Below, piece after piece: positions 1 to 7,602 of a DNA stretch of 24,404 nt. The notes under the pieces were generated by a model. The model did no database searches. It saw only the letters and a list, made by a program, of their open reading frames with translations, and was not told the DNA's origin. Source of the stretch: Psychrobacter sp. UBA6766 (GTDB lineage: Bacteria; Pseudomonadota; Gammaproteobacteria; Pseudomonadales; Moraxellaceae); assembly GCF_002453355.1 (NCBI RefSeq), contig NZ_DKGQ01000053.1, positions 1 through 24,404 on the forward strand, given 5' to 3'. The stretch's first letter is position 1. The number at the start of each line of letters is the position of its first letter. The position numbers and the translations under genes were made by a program.

Positions 1-257
1 CAAGTTTCGGGGGTCAGTTCATCTACGGATTGGTCTTTTTTTAGTTTAATTAAGTCTTTTAATAACTGTTTTTACTAAGATATTTTTAACAAGACAGTCT
101 TTTTATTTATTAGGTAGTGGGATCAGTTAACTGTAGTTACGCCTAATTACGCTTGGATGCTTTTTTTCATTGGTCTATCGGTTACAATATGAAAGAATCA
201 TATTAATAAACACTCTTCATAATCACAGCTAATAACAATAATGAGGGTCAGCACTTC
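1..257. other. AT-rich intergenic region upstream of kdsA
   Basis: No complete gene is visible. One frame is open from the left edge to a TAG at 42-44 and would read as a short hydrophobic tail (SFGGQFIYGLVFF). It could be the end of a gene lying outside the window, but 14 codons cannot prove it. A perfect 10-bp palindrome (CAGTTAACTG) sits at 124-133 and a T-tract at 160-167. No -35/-10 pair with good spacing stands out. The kdsA ribosome site (GAGGG at 243-247) ends the region. Confidence 0.5.
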
Positions 258-1133
258 ATGGATAACCTATTAACCGCGCAATCACATATTCAGCTTACGA
301 CGCCAAAAGGCAGTACCATCAATATTGGTAATGACCAACCGTTTGTATTATTCGGCGGTATGAACGTCTTAGAATCCAAAGAGATGGCGTTTGAGATTGC
401 CGAACAGTATGTCGAAATATGCGAGCGTTTGGGCATCGGTTATGTCTTCAAAGCCAGCTTTGATAAAGCCAACCGTTCAAGCCTGCATTCTTATCGTGGT
501 CCTGGATTAGAGCAAGGTATCGATTGGCTAGGGCAAATTAAAGAAAAGTTTCAAGTGCCGATTATCACGGACGTTCATGAGCCCTATCAAGCAGCGCCAG
601 TTGCCGAAGTTGCAGATATCATTCAGCTGCCAGCGTTTTTATCGCGTCAGACCGATTTGGTCCATGCGATGGCGAAAACCGATGCGATTATTAATATTAA
701 AAAAGCGCAGTTTTTAGCGCCACATGAGATGCGTCATATTGTTAACAAGTGTCTTGAGGCCGGTAACGATAAGCTGATTTTGTGCGAGCGCGGTAGTGCC
801 TTTGGCTATAACAATCTGGTTGTGGATATGCTAGGTTTTGATACCATGAAACAGATGGATATGCCGGTATTTTTTGATGTGACGCACAGTTTGCAGCAGC
901 CGGGCGCGCGAAGTGATAGTGCTGGTGGCCGCCGCGAGCAAATCACAACGCTTGCACGCGCGGGAATAGCAACGGGCTTAGCAGGGTTATTTTTAGAGGC
1001 CCATCCAAACCCAGAGAATGCAAAATGTGATGGTCCATGTGCATTAAGAACCAGTCAGTTAGAACCATTTTTGCGTCAGCTTAAGCAGATAGATGAGTTG
1101 GTTAAAGGCTTTGAGGTATTGGATACGCATTAA
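258..1133 (+). CDS. kdsA: 3-deoxy-8-phosphooctulonate (Kdo-8-phosphate) synthase
   Basis: Condenses phosphoenolpyruvate with arabinose-5-phosphate to Kdo-8-phosphate in the cytoplasm, the first committed step to the Kdo sugar of the lipopolysaccharide inner core. The 291-residue protein matches the E. coli enzyme (284 aa) along its whole length: FVLFGGMNVLES near residues 29-40, KASFDKANRSS near 65-75, TDVHEP and a C-terminal EAHP...CDGP segment. Asn36 sits where the metal-independent class of KdsA has Asn and the metal-dependent class has Cys, so this should be the metal-independent class (inference from family knowledge). The ATG at 258 has GAGGG about 10 bases upstream. The next gene starts 27 bases downstream and is probably co-transcribed. 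Kdo synthesis implies a Gram-negative outer membrane. Confidence 0.97.
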   Translation: MDNLLTAQSHIQLTTPKGSTINIGNDQPFVLFGGMNVLESKEMAFEIAEQYVEICERLGIGYVFKASFDKANRSSLHSYRGPGLEQGIDWLGQIKEKFQVPIITDVHEPYQAAPVAEVADIIQLPAFLSRQTDLVHAMAKTDAIINIKKAQFLAPHEMRHIVNKCLEAGNDKLILCERGSAFGYNNLVVDMLGFDTMKQMDMPVFFDVTHSLQQPGARSDSAGGRREQITTLARAGIATGLAGLFLEAHPNPENAKCDGPCALRTSQLEPFLRQLKQIDELVKGFEVLDTH

Positions 1134-1160
1134 TGAGATAAATCATAAGAGGGTAAGATA

Positions 1161-1415
1161 ATGGCGATGAAAATGGCACAAGTAAGTATCGAAAATATCG
1201 ATGATGCTGAAGGGTTTGAGGGCGTCATGACGGCGCTAAAAAACATCACAGGCGTCACAGAAATCAAGCTACAGCCTGATAACAGAATGGCATTTATACA
1301 TTATGATGATACCAAAACAACGGTTCACGCGTTTGTCGCGGCAATCAGCATGGTTGATTATGTTACCCAGCCGTTTCCTATCGATGCGCCGCAAAACCCG
1401 CGTTATCATGATTAA
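1161..1415 (+). CDS. HMA-like small protein lacking the metal-binding cysteines
   Basis: An 84-residue protein with the beta-alpha-beta-beta-alpha-beta pattern of heavy-metal-associated (HMA) domains. It lines up with the CopZ encoded at 1701: VSIENID against INIDGMT at the start, GVTEIKL against GVETISV in the middle, and YDDTKTTVHAFVAAI against FDDSKTTIEAIATAI towards the end. The CxxC copper site is replaced by a loop reading DDAEGF, and the protein has no cysteine at all, so it cannot bind Cu(I) in the usual way. Start: ATG at 1161 with GAGGG at 1149-1153. It lies 27 bases after kdsA, suggesting co-transcription. It could be a decayed chaperone paralogue, a regulatory or scaffolding HMA fold, or a protein only structurally similar. 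Existence as a gene is likely; function is unknown. Confidence 0.75.
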   Translation: MAMKMAQVSIENIDDAEGFEGVMTALKNITGVTEIKLQPDNRMAFIHYDDTKTTVHAFVAAISMVDYVTQPFPIDAPQNPRYHD

Positions 1416-1700
1416 TTTTGGATTGCTGTTTTTACGGTAAGATTTTTTAATGGTCAATATTTAACAATTCAGGTTTGAATAGTTAATACTTTATTAACAG
1501 TCAAGGCTTAAAAAATACTTGAATAAACAGTGTCTTAATAAGGTTATAACCAAATGAACTTGTGGTTAGCCCTGTTTCAACTTATGCTGGTTTCATGCTG
1601 TATTTATAAACAGACGTATAAAGACAATTATAAAAGCAGTTTTTGTAAACTATCGAATATTCATTAATAAAAACTCAGTTACAAGAACAAGGAGATTTCC
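1416..1700. other. Intergenic region upstream of copZ
   Basis: About 285 AT-rich bases. It contains a perfect palindrome GGTTATAACC at 1542-1551. A possible promoter follows, TTGTGG, 17 bases, TATGCT, starting in the TTGTGG at about 1560. A 37-codon open frame (1554-1667) is listed separately. I do not see a sequence resembling the dyad bound by the copper regulator CueR in enterobacteria. Confidence 0.4.
1554..1667 (+). CDS. Possible 37-residue hydrophobic small protein (doubtful)
   Basis: An ATG at 1554 opens 37 codons ending in TAA. The start is hydrophobic (MNLWLALFQLMLVSCCIYKQ) with a Cys-Cys pair, and the rest is polar and lysine-rich. An AAGG lies about 10 bases upstream of the ATG. 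The start resembles a short signal or membrane segment, and the position just before copZ is suggestive, but a frame this short in AT-rich DNA can arise by chance. There is no family recognition. Confidence 0.15.
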   Translation: MNLWLALFQLMLVSCCIYKQTYKDNYKSSFCKLSNIH

Positions 1701-1925
1701 ATGGCAAACCAAACTCGAATTATTAACATTGATGGCATGACTTGTGGCGGCTGTGTGGCAAGCGTACATAAAGCGACTGACGGCATTGACGGCGTAGAGA
1801 CAATCTCTGTTGATTTGGCTGATAACTTAGCGACCGTGACCTTTGATGACAGCAAAACCACTATTGAGGCGATTGCCACTGCTATCGATGATGCAGGTTT
1901 CGATGCAACCGTTGCAAATTCTTGA
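1701..1925 (+). CDS. copZ: Copper chaperone, HMA domain (CopZ-like)
   Basis: A 74-residue single HMA domain protein with the classical Cu(I) site MTCGGC (Cys15 and Cys18) after the first beta strand. It is expected to carry cytoplasmic Cu(I) and hand it to the HMA domain of the ATPase encoded at 2232. Length is typical for the family (about 65-75 residues). The protein is acidic, with many Asp residues, as in other chaperones that dock to basic partners. The start is supported by a strong ribosome site (AAGGAG) 6-7 bases before the ATG. A rho-independent terminator follows directly, so copZ is probably its own short transcript. Exact metal (Cu versus another soft metal) is inferred from the neighbour, not seen. 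Confidence 0.9.
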   Translation: MANQTRIINIDGMTCGGCVASVHKATDGIDGVETISVDLADNLATVTFDDSKTTIEAIATAIDDAGFDATVANS

Positions 1926-1941
1926 TACTATTCGCATTTAT

Positions 1942-1972
1942 AAAAAAACCGGCTATTATGGCTGGTTTTTTT
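1942..1972 (+). terminator. Rho-independent terminator after copZ
   Basis: A-rich left arm, CCGGC pairing with GCTGG (one G-U), 7-base loop, then a run of seven T. It begins 16 bases after the copZ stop and separates copZ from copA. Confidence 0.8.
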
Positions 1973-2157
1973 AATGTCTAAAAAATGATGAGGTAAGCAT
2001 GAATATCCGATTTCTATTTAGGCGCCAATACGTCTTAATGGGTCGAATTAATAGAAAAAGTTGAATTACCGTTAATTATAACCATTTAATACTTATCTCA
2101 GGATAGTTAGAGAATTCCTCTTCAAGTACGCTTTTTTCTAATATTTTTATCAAGCCA

Positions 2158-2212
2158 TTGAGCTTTTTGTGCCTGCTCAAACGAATCTATAAACGCTATA
2201 ACGCGCTATAAC
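2158..2212. promoter_or_regulatory. Candidate operator region upstream of copA
   Basis: A 23-bp dyad has TTGAGC at 2158-2163 and its exact inverse GCTCAA at 2175-2180. Two direct copies of CGCTATAAC follow at 2194-2202 and 2204-2212, spaced 10 bp apart (one helical turn) and ending 19 bases before the copA ATG. Both are seen directly. That they bind a copper-responsive regulator is inference; no regulator gene is nearby. The rest of the 1973-2231 interval is AT-rich without a recognisable gene. Confidence 0.35.
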
Positions 2213-2231
2213 ACAAAAGCGAGTTCTACTT

Positions 2232-4580
2232 ATGAATGACGTTACCCGTACCGTTAATGATGACTCCTATAAGGTTGAGACCGATATCCAGTTAAATACA
2301 CCGCTTACGCCGCAGCGCGCGCATTTACAGCTGGCGATTGACGGGATGACGTGTCAGGCCTGTGCGTCACGAATTGAAAAAGTCCTCAATAAGAAGCCCG
2401 CGGTTTATGAAGTAAACGTGAACTTCGCAGGCGAGACCGCCAATGTCGATTATGATCCAACGCAAACCACACCTGAGCAGGTCGCAGAATGGGTAAATAA
2501 AACGGGTTTTGTGGCTAATATACAAGCAGCAGACAGTCTATTTGCTAAGACAGATGAAGATACAACAGCCGAGTATCCGTGGCGTTTGATGGGATTATGG
2601 GTTTGTTTGCTGCCGTTTTTGGTCGGTATGGTAGGTATGCTCGTTGGACAAGGTATGGCGTGGATGCCACCCGTTTGGGTTCAGTTTATACTCGCGACCA
2701 TTGTACAATTTGGCTTAGCGTTGCCATTTTATAAAAGCGCTTGGGCGTCCATCAAAGGCGGCCTTGCCAATATGGATGTGCTGGTTGTCATCGGTACGGT
2801 CACCATTTGGGCGTATTCTACTTATTTATGGCTGACGCACGGCGATGGTACTTTAAATAGCTTATTGCAAAGTGATCATGCAGGCGGAAACAGTCCCGCT
2901 GTTTATTTTGAAGCAGGAGTGATGGTCATCGCTTTTGTGCGTACGGGTAAATATCTTGAAGAGCGTACCAAAAAGCACAGCTTAAATAGTATTGATTTAT
3001 TATTATCTTTAACGCCTGATGAGGTTGAGCAGCAACAGCCAAATGGCGACTTTCATAATGTCGCGCTACAAGAGGTGCAAGTAGGTGATATGTTGCGTGC
3101 CAAACAAGGCAGCCGCGTGGCAACCGATGGTGTCGTTATCGATGGTAGTGGTTGGTGTGTGGAGAGTCATCTAACGGGCGAGTCGGTACCGCTTAAAAAA
3201 GAAGAGGGCGATGATCTGCTAGCAGGGGCGTTGGTCGAAAACGGCAGTTTGTTATACCGCGTACGAGCGAAAGGCAGTGATACGAAGCTTGGCGATATGG
3301 TACAAGCCCTCAGCGACGCCCAAGGCTCAAAAGCTGACTTGGCACGTTTGGCCGATAGAGTAACGGCAATATTCGTCCCAGTCGTAGTGGCGATTGCTTT
3401 GGTCACCTTTGGGTTGACGTGGTGGCTCACGGGCATGGTCGACACGGCTTTAATGCATGCGGTGTCGGTATTGGTCATTGCTTGCCCCTGTGCACTTGGA
3501 TTGGCCACGCCAGCGGCTATCATGGCCGGAATGGGGGTCGCCGCGCGTCATGGCGTTTGGTTTAAAGATGCGCAAAGCCTAGAGGCGGCAGGTAATATAG
3601 ATACGGTGGTGCTCGATAAAACGGGAACTTTGACCATTGGTAAGCCTACTATCGTCGATCAAGTGATGGTGGATAAATCGCTTGCGGTCGATGATGTCTT
3701 GCAGATTGCTGCAAGCGTTGAGGCGCATGCTAGCCATCCATTAGCAACGGCATTGATTAGTGCAGCCGTCGAACGCAACTTACCGCTGATGAACGTCACT
3801 GATATTAGCGTCGTTAAAGGTGCAGGTATTCAAGCCAATATCGCAGGGCTAGGCGTTGTAAAAGTCGGTACTGCAGAGTTTGCCAATTTAACGCTACCAA
3901 AGCTGATGCCAAAAGTATGGCAAATTGCTAGTACTGTAGCCATTAGTATTAACGATGAGCCCTTGGGAGCGTTTGCCCTTGCTGATGACTTAAAAGACGA
4001 TACGCCGCAAGCGATTACAGCGTTACAAGATGCGGGTATCAATGTCATCTTAATGAGTGGTGATAAGCAGTCGGTCGTTGATCATGTGGCAGGACAGTTG
4101 GGTACCGAGCAAGCATATGGCAAAATGAGCCCTCGTGATAAGGCCAGCCAAATTGCCGTACTACAAACCGCTGGTCATAAAGTGGCGATGGCGGGAGATG
4201 GCGTTAATGATGCGCCAGCGATGGCAACCGCCGATGCCAGTTTTGCGATGTTTGAAGGCACCGATGTCGCCCAGCATAGTGCTTCTGCGCGCTTAATGGG
4301 CGAGTCGCTGATGCATATTGATGCGGCGCAAAAGATTGCTCAAGCAACGCTGCGTAATATCAAGCAAAATCTATTCTTTGCCTTTATCTATAATTGTCTG
4401 GGTATTCCGCTCGCTGCGTTTGGCTTCTTAAACCCTATGATTGCTGCGGCGGCGATGGCGCTTAGCTCTATTTCTGTATTGATGAATGCGCTACGTCTGA
4501 CGCGATTTAAAACGAAAGTTGAGCTAAATAACGCAGTATCTCATTCTCGTACGGGCGGCGAGCGATTAACAAAAGCCTAA
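2232..4580 (+). CDS. copA: Cu(+)-exporting P1B-type ATPase
   Basis: A 782-residue inner-membrane pump that moves Cu(I) out of the cytoplasm using ATP. One N-terminal HMA domain carries Cys41 and Cys44 (MTCQACAS). Membrane helices follow, with the actuator loop TGES at 315-318. The transport-site CPC is at 418-420, the phosphorylated Asp462 lies in DKTGTLT, the P1B hallmark HP is at 502-503 and the hinge GDGVND at 655-660. Tyr720-Asn721 and a Met/Ser-containing last helix (residues 742-746) match the Cu(I) subgroup. The segment after the hinge (FAMFEGTDVAQHSASARLM) differs from the more common GTDVA...AADI form. The ribosome site before the ATG is weak (GCGAG). It follows the copZ terminator, so transcription is probably separate, from the 2158-2212 region. 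Silver is often a co-substrate in this family. Confidence 0.95.
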   Translation: MNDVTRTVNDDSYKVETDIQLNTPLTPQRAHLQLAIDGMTCQACASRIEKVLNKKPAVYEVNVNFAGETANVDYDPTQTTPEQVAEWVNKTGFVANIQAADSLFAKTDEDTTAEYPWRLMGLWVCLLPFLVGMVGMLVGQGMAWMPPVWVQFILATIVQFGLALPFYKSAWASIKGGLANMDVLVVIGTVTIWAYSTYLWLTHGDGTLNSLLQSDHAGGNSPAVYFEAGVMVIAFVRTGKYLEERTKKHSLNSIDLLLSLTPDEVEQQQPNGDFHNVALQEVQVGDMLRAKQGSRVATDGVVIDGSGWCVESHLTGESVPLKKEEGDDLLAGALVENGSLLYRVRAKGSDTKLGDMVQALSDAQGSKADLARLADRVTAIFVPVVVAIALVTFGLTWWLTGMVDTALMHAVSVLVIACPCALGLATPAAIMAGMGVAARHGVWFKDAQSLEAAGNIDTVVLDKTGTLTIGKPTIVDQVMVDKSLAVDDVLQIAASVEAHASHPLATALISAAVERNLPLMNVTDISVVKGAGIQANIAGLGVVKVGTAEFANLTLPKLMPKVWQIASTVAISINDEPLGAFALADDLKDDTPQAITALQDAGINVILMSGDKQSVVDHVAGQLGTEQAYGKMSPRDKASQIAVLQTAGHKVAMAGDGVNDAPAMATADASFAMFEGTDVAQHSASARLMGESLMHIDAAQKIAQATLRNIKQNLFFAFIYNCLGIPLAAFGFLNPMIAAAAMALSSISVLMNALRLTRFKTKVELNNAVSHSRTGGERLTKA

Positions 4581-4912
4581 AGGTGAAGTAAAGGTAAAGC
4601 CACATGCCTAGCGCAGGCGCTAAAACGTTTCGTTAATAGCAGTTGATATTGCTGTCTATATTTGATTTTATGGCCGCAAGTTGCTGTAAGAGCAGGGAAG
4701 TTTGGCAAAATTTATGCTATGATGCCAAGCACGATAGCTGAGGCTTATAGTATTCCATAAGCCTTTACGATGCACAAAGCTGGTCCGCGATATAAGTGGG
4801 AAGATTGGTTTTGGCATAGCCGCTATACGATATTTTGCTTTACCTTTTTTGTATTCTAGTTGCCGTTATTTATCCCATACACTTGGCATGACCAAAGGAA
4901 TTAACAGACATT
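4581..4912 (+). promoter_or_regulatory. eno promoter and leader region
   Basis: This 332-base interval has no gene. An extended -10 element, TGCTATGAT, lies at 4714-4722; no good -35 is seen 17 bases before it. A perfect 8-bp inverted repeat (AGGCTTAT at 4741-4748, ATAAGCCT at 4757-4764, 8-base loop) would fold near the 5' end of a transcript from that promoter. A long leader of roughly 185 bases would follow. No clear terminator for copA is seen; TAGCG/CGCTA at 4609-4622 lacks a T-run. Confidence 0.4.
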
Positions 4913-6229
4913 ATGTACGCTGAAGAAACCACCAACGTCGCCGCAATTAAAGACATTCGCGCTCGTGAGATTTTGGACTCGCGCGGTAACCCAACGATTG
5001 AAGCCGACGTAATCTTAGCTGATGGCACTATCGGACGTGCTGCTGCCCCAAGTGGCGCATCAACTGGCTCACGTGAAGCGCTTGAGCTGCGTGACGGCGA
5101 CAAAGATCGCTACATGGGTAAAGGTGTCAAAAAAGCCGTTGCTAACGTGAATAGCCAGATTCGCAGTGCGCTTATGGACAAAGAAGTCACTGAGCAGCAA
5201 GCTATTGATGACGCGATGATTGCGCTTGATGGTACCGAAAACAAAGATAACCTTGGCGCAAATGCCATGCTAGCAGTGTCACTTGCGACGGCTAAAGCTG
5301 CTGCTAAATCTCAAAGCCTGCCACTGCATCAATACATTGCAAACTTACGCAATCAGACGTCTTTGACGATGCCTGTCCCAATGATGAATATCTTAAACGG
5401 TGGTGAGCACGCGGATAATACCGTTGATATTCAAGAGTTTATGATTGAGCCCGTTGGTTTCACCAGTTTCTCAGAAGCACTACGTGCGGGAACGGAGATT
5501 TTCCACAGCTTAAAATCAGTTCTCAAGTCACAGGGCTTAAATACAGCAGTCGGTGATGAAGGCGGCTTTGCGCCAAACCTGCGTAGTAATGAAGAAGCCA
5601 TTACCGTTATCATGCAAGCGATTGAGCAAGTTGGCTACAAAGCTGGCGAAGATATTTATCTAGCGTTAGACTGCGCGGCCAGTGAGTTTTATAAAAATGG
5701 TCAATATATCTTGGCAGGCGAAGGTAACAAATCCTTTGATAGCCAAGGATTCTCAGATTACCTCGTAGGATTGACGCGTCAATATCCTATTATCTCTATC
5801 GAAGACGGTCTTGATGAGTCAGATTGGGATGGCTGGAAGTATTTAACTGAGCAAATCGGTGATAAAGTCCAATTGGTTGGCGATGATTTATTTGTGACCA
5901 ACCCTGCTATCTTGCAAGAAGGCATTGATAAACATATTGCTAATGCGATTTTGATCAAGTTTAATCAGATTGGTACTTTATCAGAAACCTTAGATGCGAT
6001 TTATCTGGCGAAGAGAAATGGCTATGCGACGATTATCTCGCATCGTTCAGGTGAAACAGAGGACAGCACCATTGCAGATTTAGCCGTTGGAACTGCTGCT
6101 GGTCAGATTAAAACTGGTTCACTATGCCGCTCAGATCGCGTTGCTAAATACAATCAGCTATTGCGTATCGAGCAACAAGTACGCGCAAGCTACCGTGGCC
6201 GTGAAGAGTTTATCGGTCTACGTGGCTAA
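4913..6229 (+). CDS. eno: Enolase (phosphopyruvate hydratase)
   Basis: Interconverts 2-phosphoglycerate and phosphoenolpyruvate in glycolysis and gluconeogenesis. In many gamma-proteobacteria it is also a degradosome component. The 438-residue protein shows the family landmarks: REILDSRGNPTIEADV at the start, the SGASTGSREA loop, GDEGGFAP, the metal-ligand segments EDGLDE and VGDDLF, the catalytic lysine region LIKFNQIGT, and the signature SHRSGETED near the C-terminus. It is slightly longer at the N-terminus than E. coli enolase (432 aa): about a dozen residues precede the IKDIRAREIL segment. The ATG at 4913 has AAGGAA 12 bases upstream, a rather long spacing. The eno-ftsB-ispD order is the widespread gamma-proteobacterial arrangement. 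Confidence 0.98.
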   Translation: MYAEETTNVAAIKDIRAREILDSRGNPTIEADVILADGTIGRAAAPSGASTGSREALELRDGDKDRYMGKGVKKAVANVNSQIRSALMDKEVTEQQAIDDAMIALDGTENKDNLGANAMLAVSLATAKAAAKSQSLPLHQYIANLRNQTSLTMPVPMMNILNGGEHADNTVDIQEFMIEPVGFTSFSEALRAGTEIFHSLKSVLKSQGLNTAVGDEGGFAPNLRSNEEAITVIMQAIEQVGYKAGEDIYLALDCAASEFYKNGQYILAGEGNKSFDSQGFSDYLVGLTRQYPIISIEDGLDESDWDGWKYLTEQIGDKVQLVGDDLFVTNPAILQEGIDKHIANAILIKFNQIGTLSETLDAIYLAKRNGYATIISHRSGETEDSTIADLAVGTAAGQIKTGSLCRSDRVAKYNQLLRIEQQVRASYRGREEFIGLRG

Positions 6230-6264
6230 TTAGCTCAGCAGCTAAGAAATTAGGCTTAAAGCTC

Positions 6265-6298
6265 GCGATATATCGTCATCAATACGATGATATATCGC
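6265..6298 (+). other. Long stem-loop between eno and ftsB
   Basis: Arms of 13 bp (GCGATATATCGTC and GATGATATATCGC, one G-U pair) enclose an 8-base loop. There is no T-run after it, so it is not a standard intrinsic terminator. It could stabilise the 3' end of the eno message, serve as a processing site, or reduce read-through into ftsB. Confidence 0.55.
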
Positions 6299-6362
6299 TT
6301 AATGGGCCTATCTGATCTTTAATTTTAAATATTGTCTCTCTACCGTTTGGCGTGATCCCTTT

Positions 6363-6671
6363 ATGAAATACTTTAGCCAATTTATCCTCCTTGCTTTAGC
6401 GGTTGCCGTGCTTTTGGGACTGCAATATCAATATTGGTTGGGCGAAAACGGACATTTTGAGCATAGTAAATTGCTGTCGCAGATTGATGAGCAGCAACGC
6501 TTAAATGACAATCAAATGGCGGCAAATAACTTATTACGTACCGATGTTCATGACTTAAAAACGGGACTTGAGGCGGTAGAAGAACACGCGCGTTTGGATT
6601 TGGGCTTGATTAAGCCAAATGAAACCTTTGTACAAGTATCAACCGCGCCAACGACGCACAGCCGTTATTGA
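6363..6671 (+). CDS. ftsB: Cell division protein FtsB (septum formation initiator)
   Basis: A 102-residue bitopic inner-membrane protein of the divisome, working with FtsL and FtsQ to activate septal peptidoglycan synthesis. The N-terminus is short, with one membrane helix near residues 5-22 (LLALAVAVLLGL). Next come YWLGENG, a periplasmic coiled coil (about 35-75), and the conserved C-terminal stretch HARLDLGLIKPNETF, which matches the ARxxLGMIKPxET pattern of FtsB. Length equals the E. coli protein (103 aa). The ribosome site ahead of the ATG at 6363 is poor. Placement between eno and ispD is the classical one for ftsB and supports the call. Confidence 0.93.
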   Translation: MKYFSQFILLALAVAVLLGLQYQYWLGENGHFEHSKLLSQIDEQQRLNDNQMAANNLLRTDVHDLKTGLEAVEEHARLDLGLIKPNETFVQVSTAPTTHSRY

Positions 6672-6801
6672 TTTTAACTACGCCCATTTAACTTCGCCGA
6701 GATAAACGGTTATCTATAGTTTGTTCTGTTTATATCTGAACTACGTCTCCTTTTAACCTTCCTTTCTATCCAACCCAGTCATATTATCATGGAATCTGAC
6801 C

Positions 6802-7602
6802 ATGAGTATTACCCAAAACTATCCTATGAACACCACCCTTCATATCCATGCCATGATCGTCGCTGCGGGTCGCGGTAGCCGTTTTGGTGCAACCGTTGCT
6901 AAGCAATATACCTTGCTGCAAGGGCAGACATTGCTACAGCGTAGCGTGGCACGTCTTGCTAGTAGTGCTTATATTGATAAATGCTTATTAGTGGTGGCAG
7001 AAGATGACAATACGGCGCAGGCGCTTGATTTTGCCCTACCTATCCAATATACGAATGGCGGAGCAGAGCGTTGGCAGTCGGTCTTGGCTGGAGTCGAGGC
7101 GATTGTTGGTGCAGGGGCACAAGATTCAGATTTGGTACTTATTCATGATGCTGCGCGCCCTGCTGTACCCAGCCAAGACATCGATCAGGTCATTGAAGCG
7201 GCGATGCACGAGCCTTATGGCGCTATCTTAGCGACGCCAGTTGCTGATACGCTAAAGCAGTCCTATACGGCATCCTACAAACACGCTAGCGCTGATTCTG
7301 AGCATAGCAATGCCTGTAAAGACAATAATGATGCATATTCTTATATCAAACAAACGCTTGAGCGTAGTAATGTGTGGCAAGCGCAAACGCCGCAAGTATT
7401 TCGCTTAGGTCAGTTGCGAGAAGTCTTGGCTTACGTTGATAAACACAATCTGGTTATCACCGATGAAGCAAGCGCGTTTGAGTGTTTAAAGCTGCCAATA
7501 CGCCTTATCACGGGTAGTCGCCACAATATTAAACTCACTTATCCTGATGATGCTATCTTACTTAGCGCTATTCTTTCCGCGCAGTCTAAATCATCCTCCT
7601 AA
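6802..7602 (+). CDS. ispD: 2-C-methyl-D-erythritol 4-phosphate cytidylyltransferase
   Basis: Transfers CMP from CTP to methylerythritol phosphate in the non-mevalonate isoprenoid pathway (cytoplasm). Visible motifs: the nucleotide loop AAGRGSRFG at 21-29 with Lys34, GGAERWQSV near 86, HDAARP at 115-120, QTPQVFR near 195, ITDEASAFE near 219, and the substrate lysine in NIKLTYPDD (Lys244). At 266 residues it is about 30 longer than E. coli IspD (236 aa). The extra length is a short N-terminal tail plus a polar insert at about 153-182. The ATG at 6802 has GGAA seven bases upstream. Other ATGs at 6826 and 6853 are in frame, so a shorter start is possible. It lies 130 bases after ftsB, probably in the same transcript. 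Confidence 0.95.
   Translation: MSITQNYPMNTTLHIHAMIVAAGRGSRFGATVAKQYTLLQGQTLLQRSVARLASSAYIDKCLLVVAEDDNTAQALDFALPIQYTNGGAERWQSVLAGVEAIVGAGAQDSDLVLIHDAARPAVPSQDIDQVIEAAMHEPYGAILATPVADTLKQSYTASYKHASADSEHSNACKDNNDAYSYIKQTLERSNVWQAQTPQVFRLGQLREVLAYVDKHNLVITDEASAFECLKLPIRLITGSRHNIKLTYPDDAILLSAILSAQSKSSS

Noticed and set aside
1999..2064. A 21-codon frame (MNIRFLFRRQYVLMGRINRKS) with AGG upstream, between copZ and copA
   Set aside because: Too short, basic and Arg-rich without a family; follows the copZ terminator with no promoter seen. Chance is the simpler explanation.
3167..3523. A 118-codon frame on the minus strand inside copA
   Set aside because: Fully contained in the strongly supported copA gene, low-complexity Ser/Ala/Thr composition, mirror of copA codons.
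4609..4622. Hairpin TAGCG/CGCTA as copA terminator
   Set aside because: Only a 5-bp stem and no T-run.
7004..7231. A 75-codon plus-strand frame within ispD
   Set aside because: Out-of-frame shadow of ispD, Arg/Ser-rich without motif.
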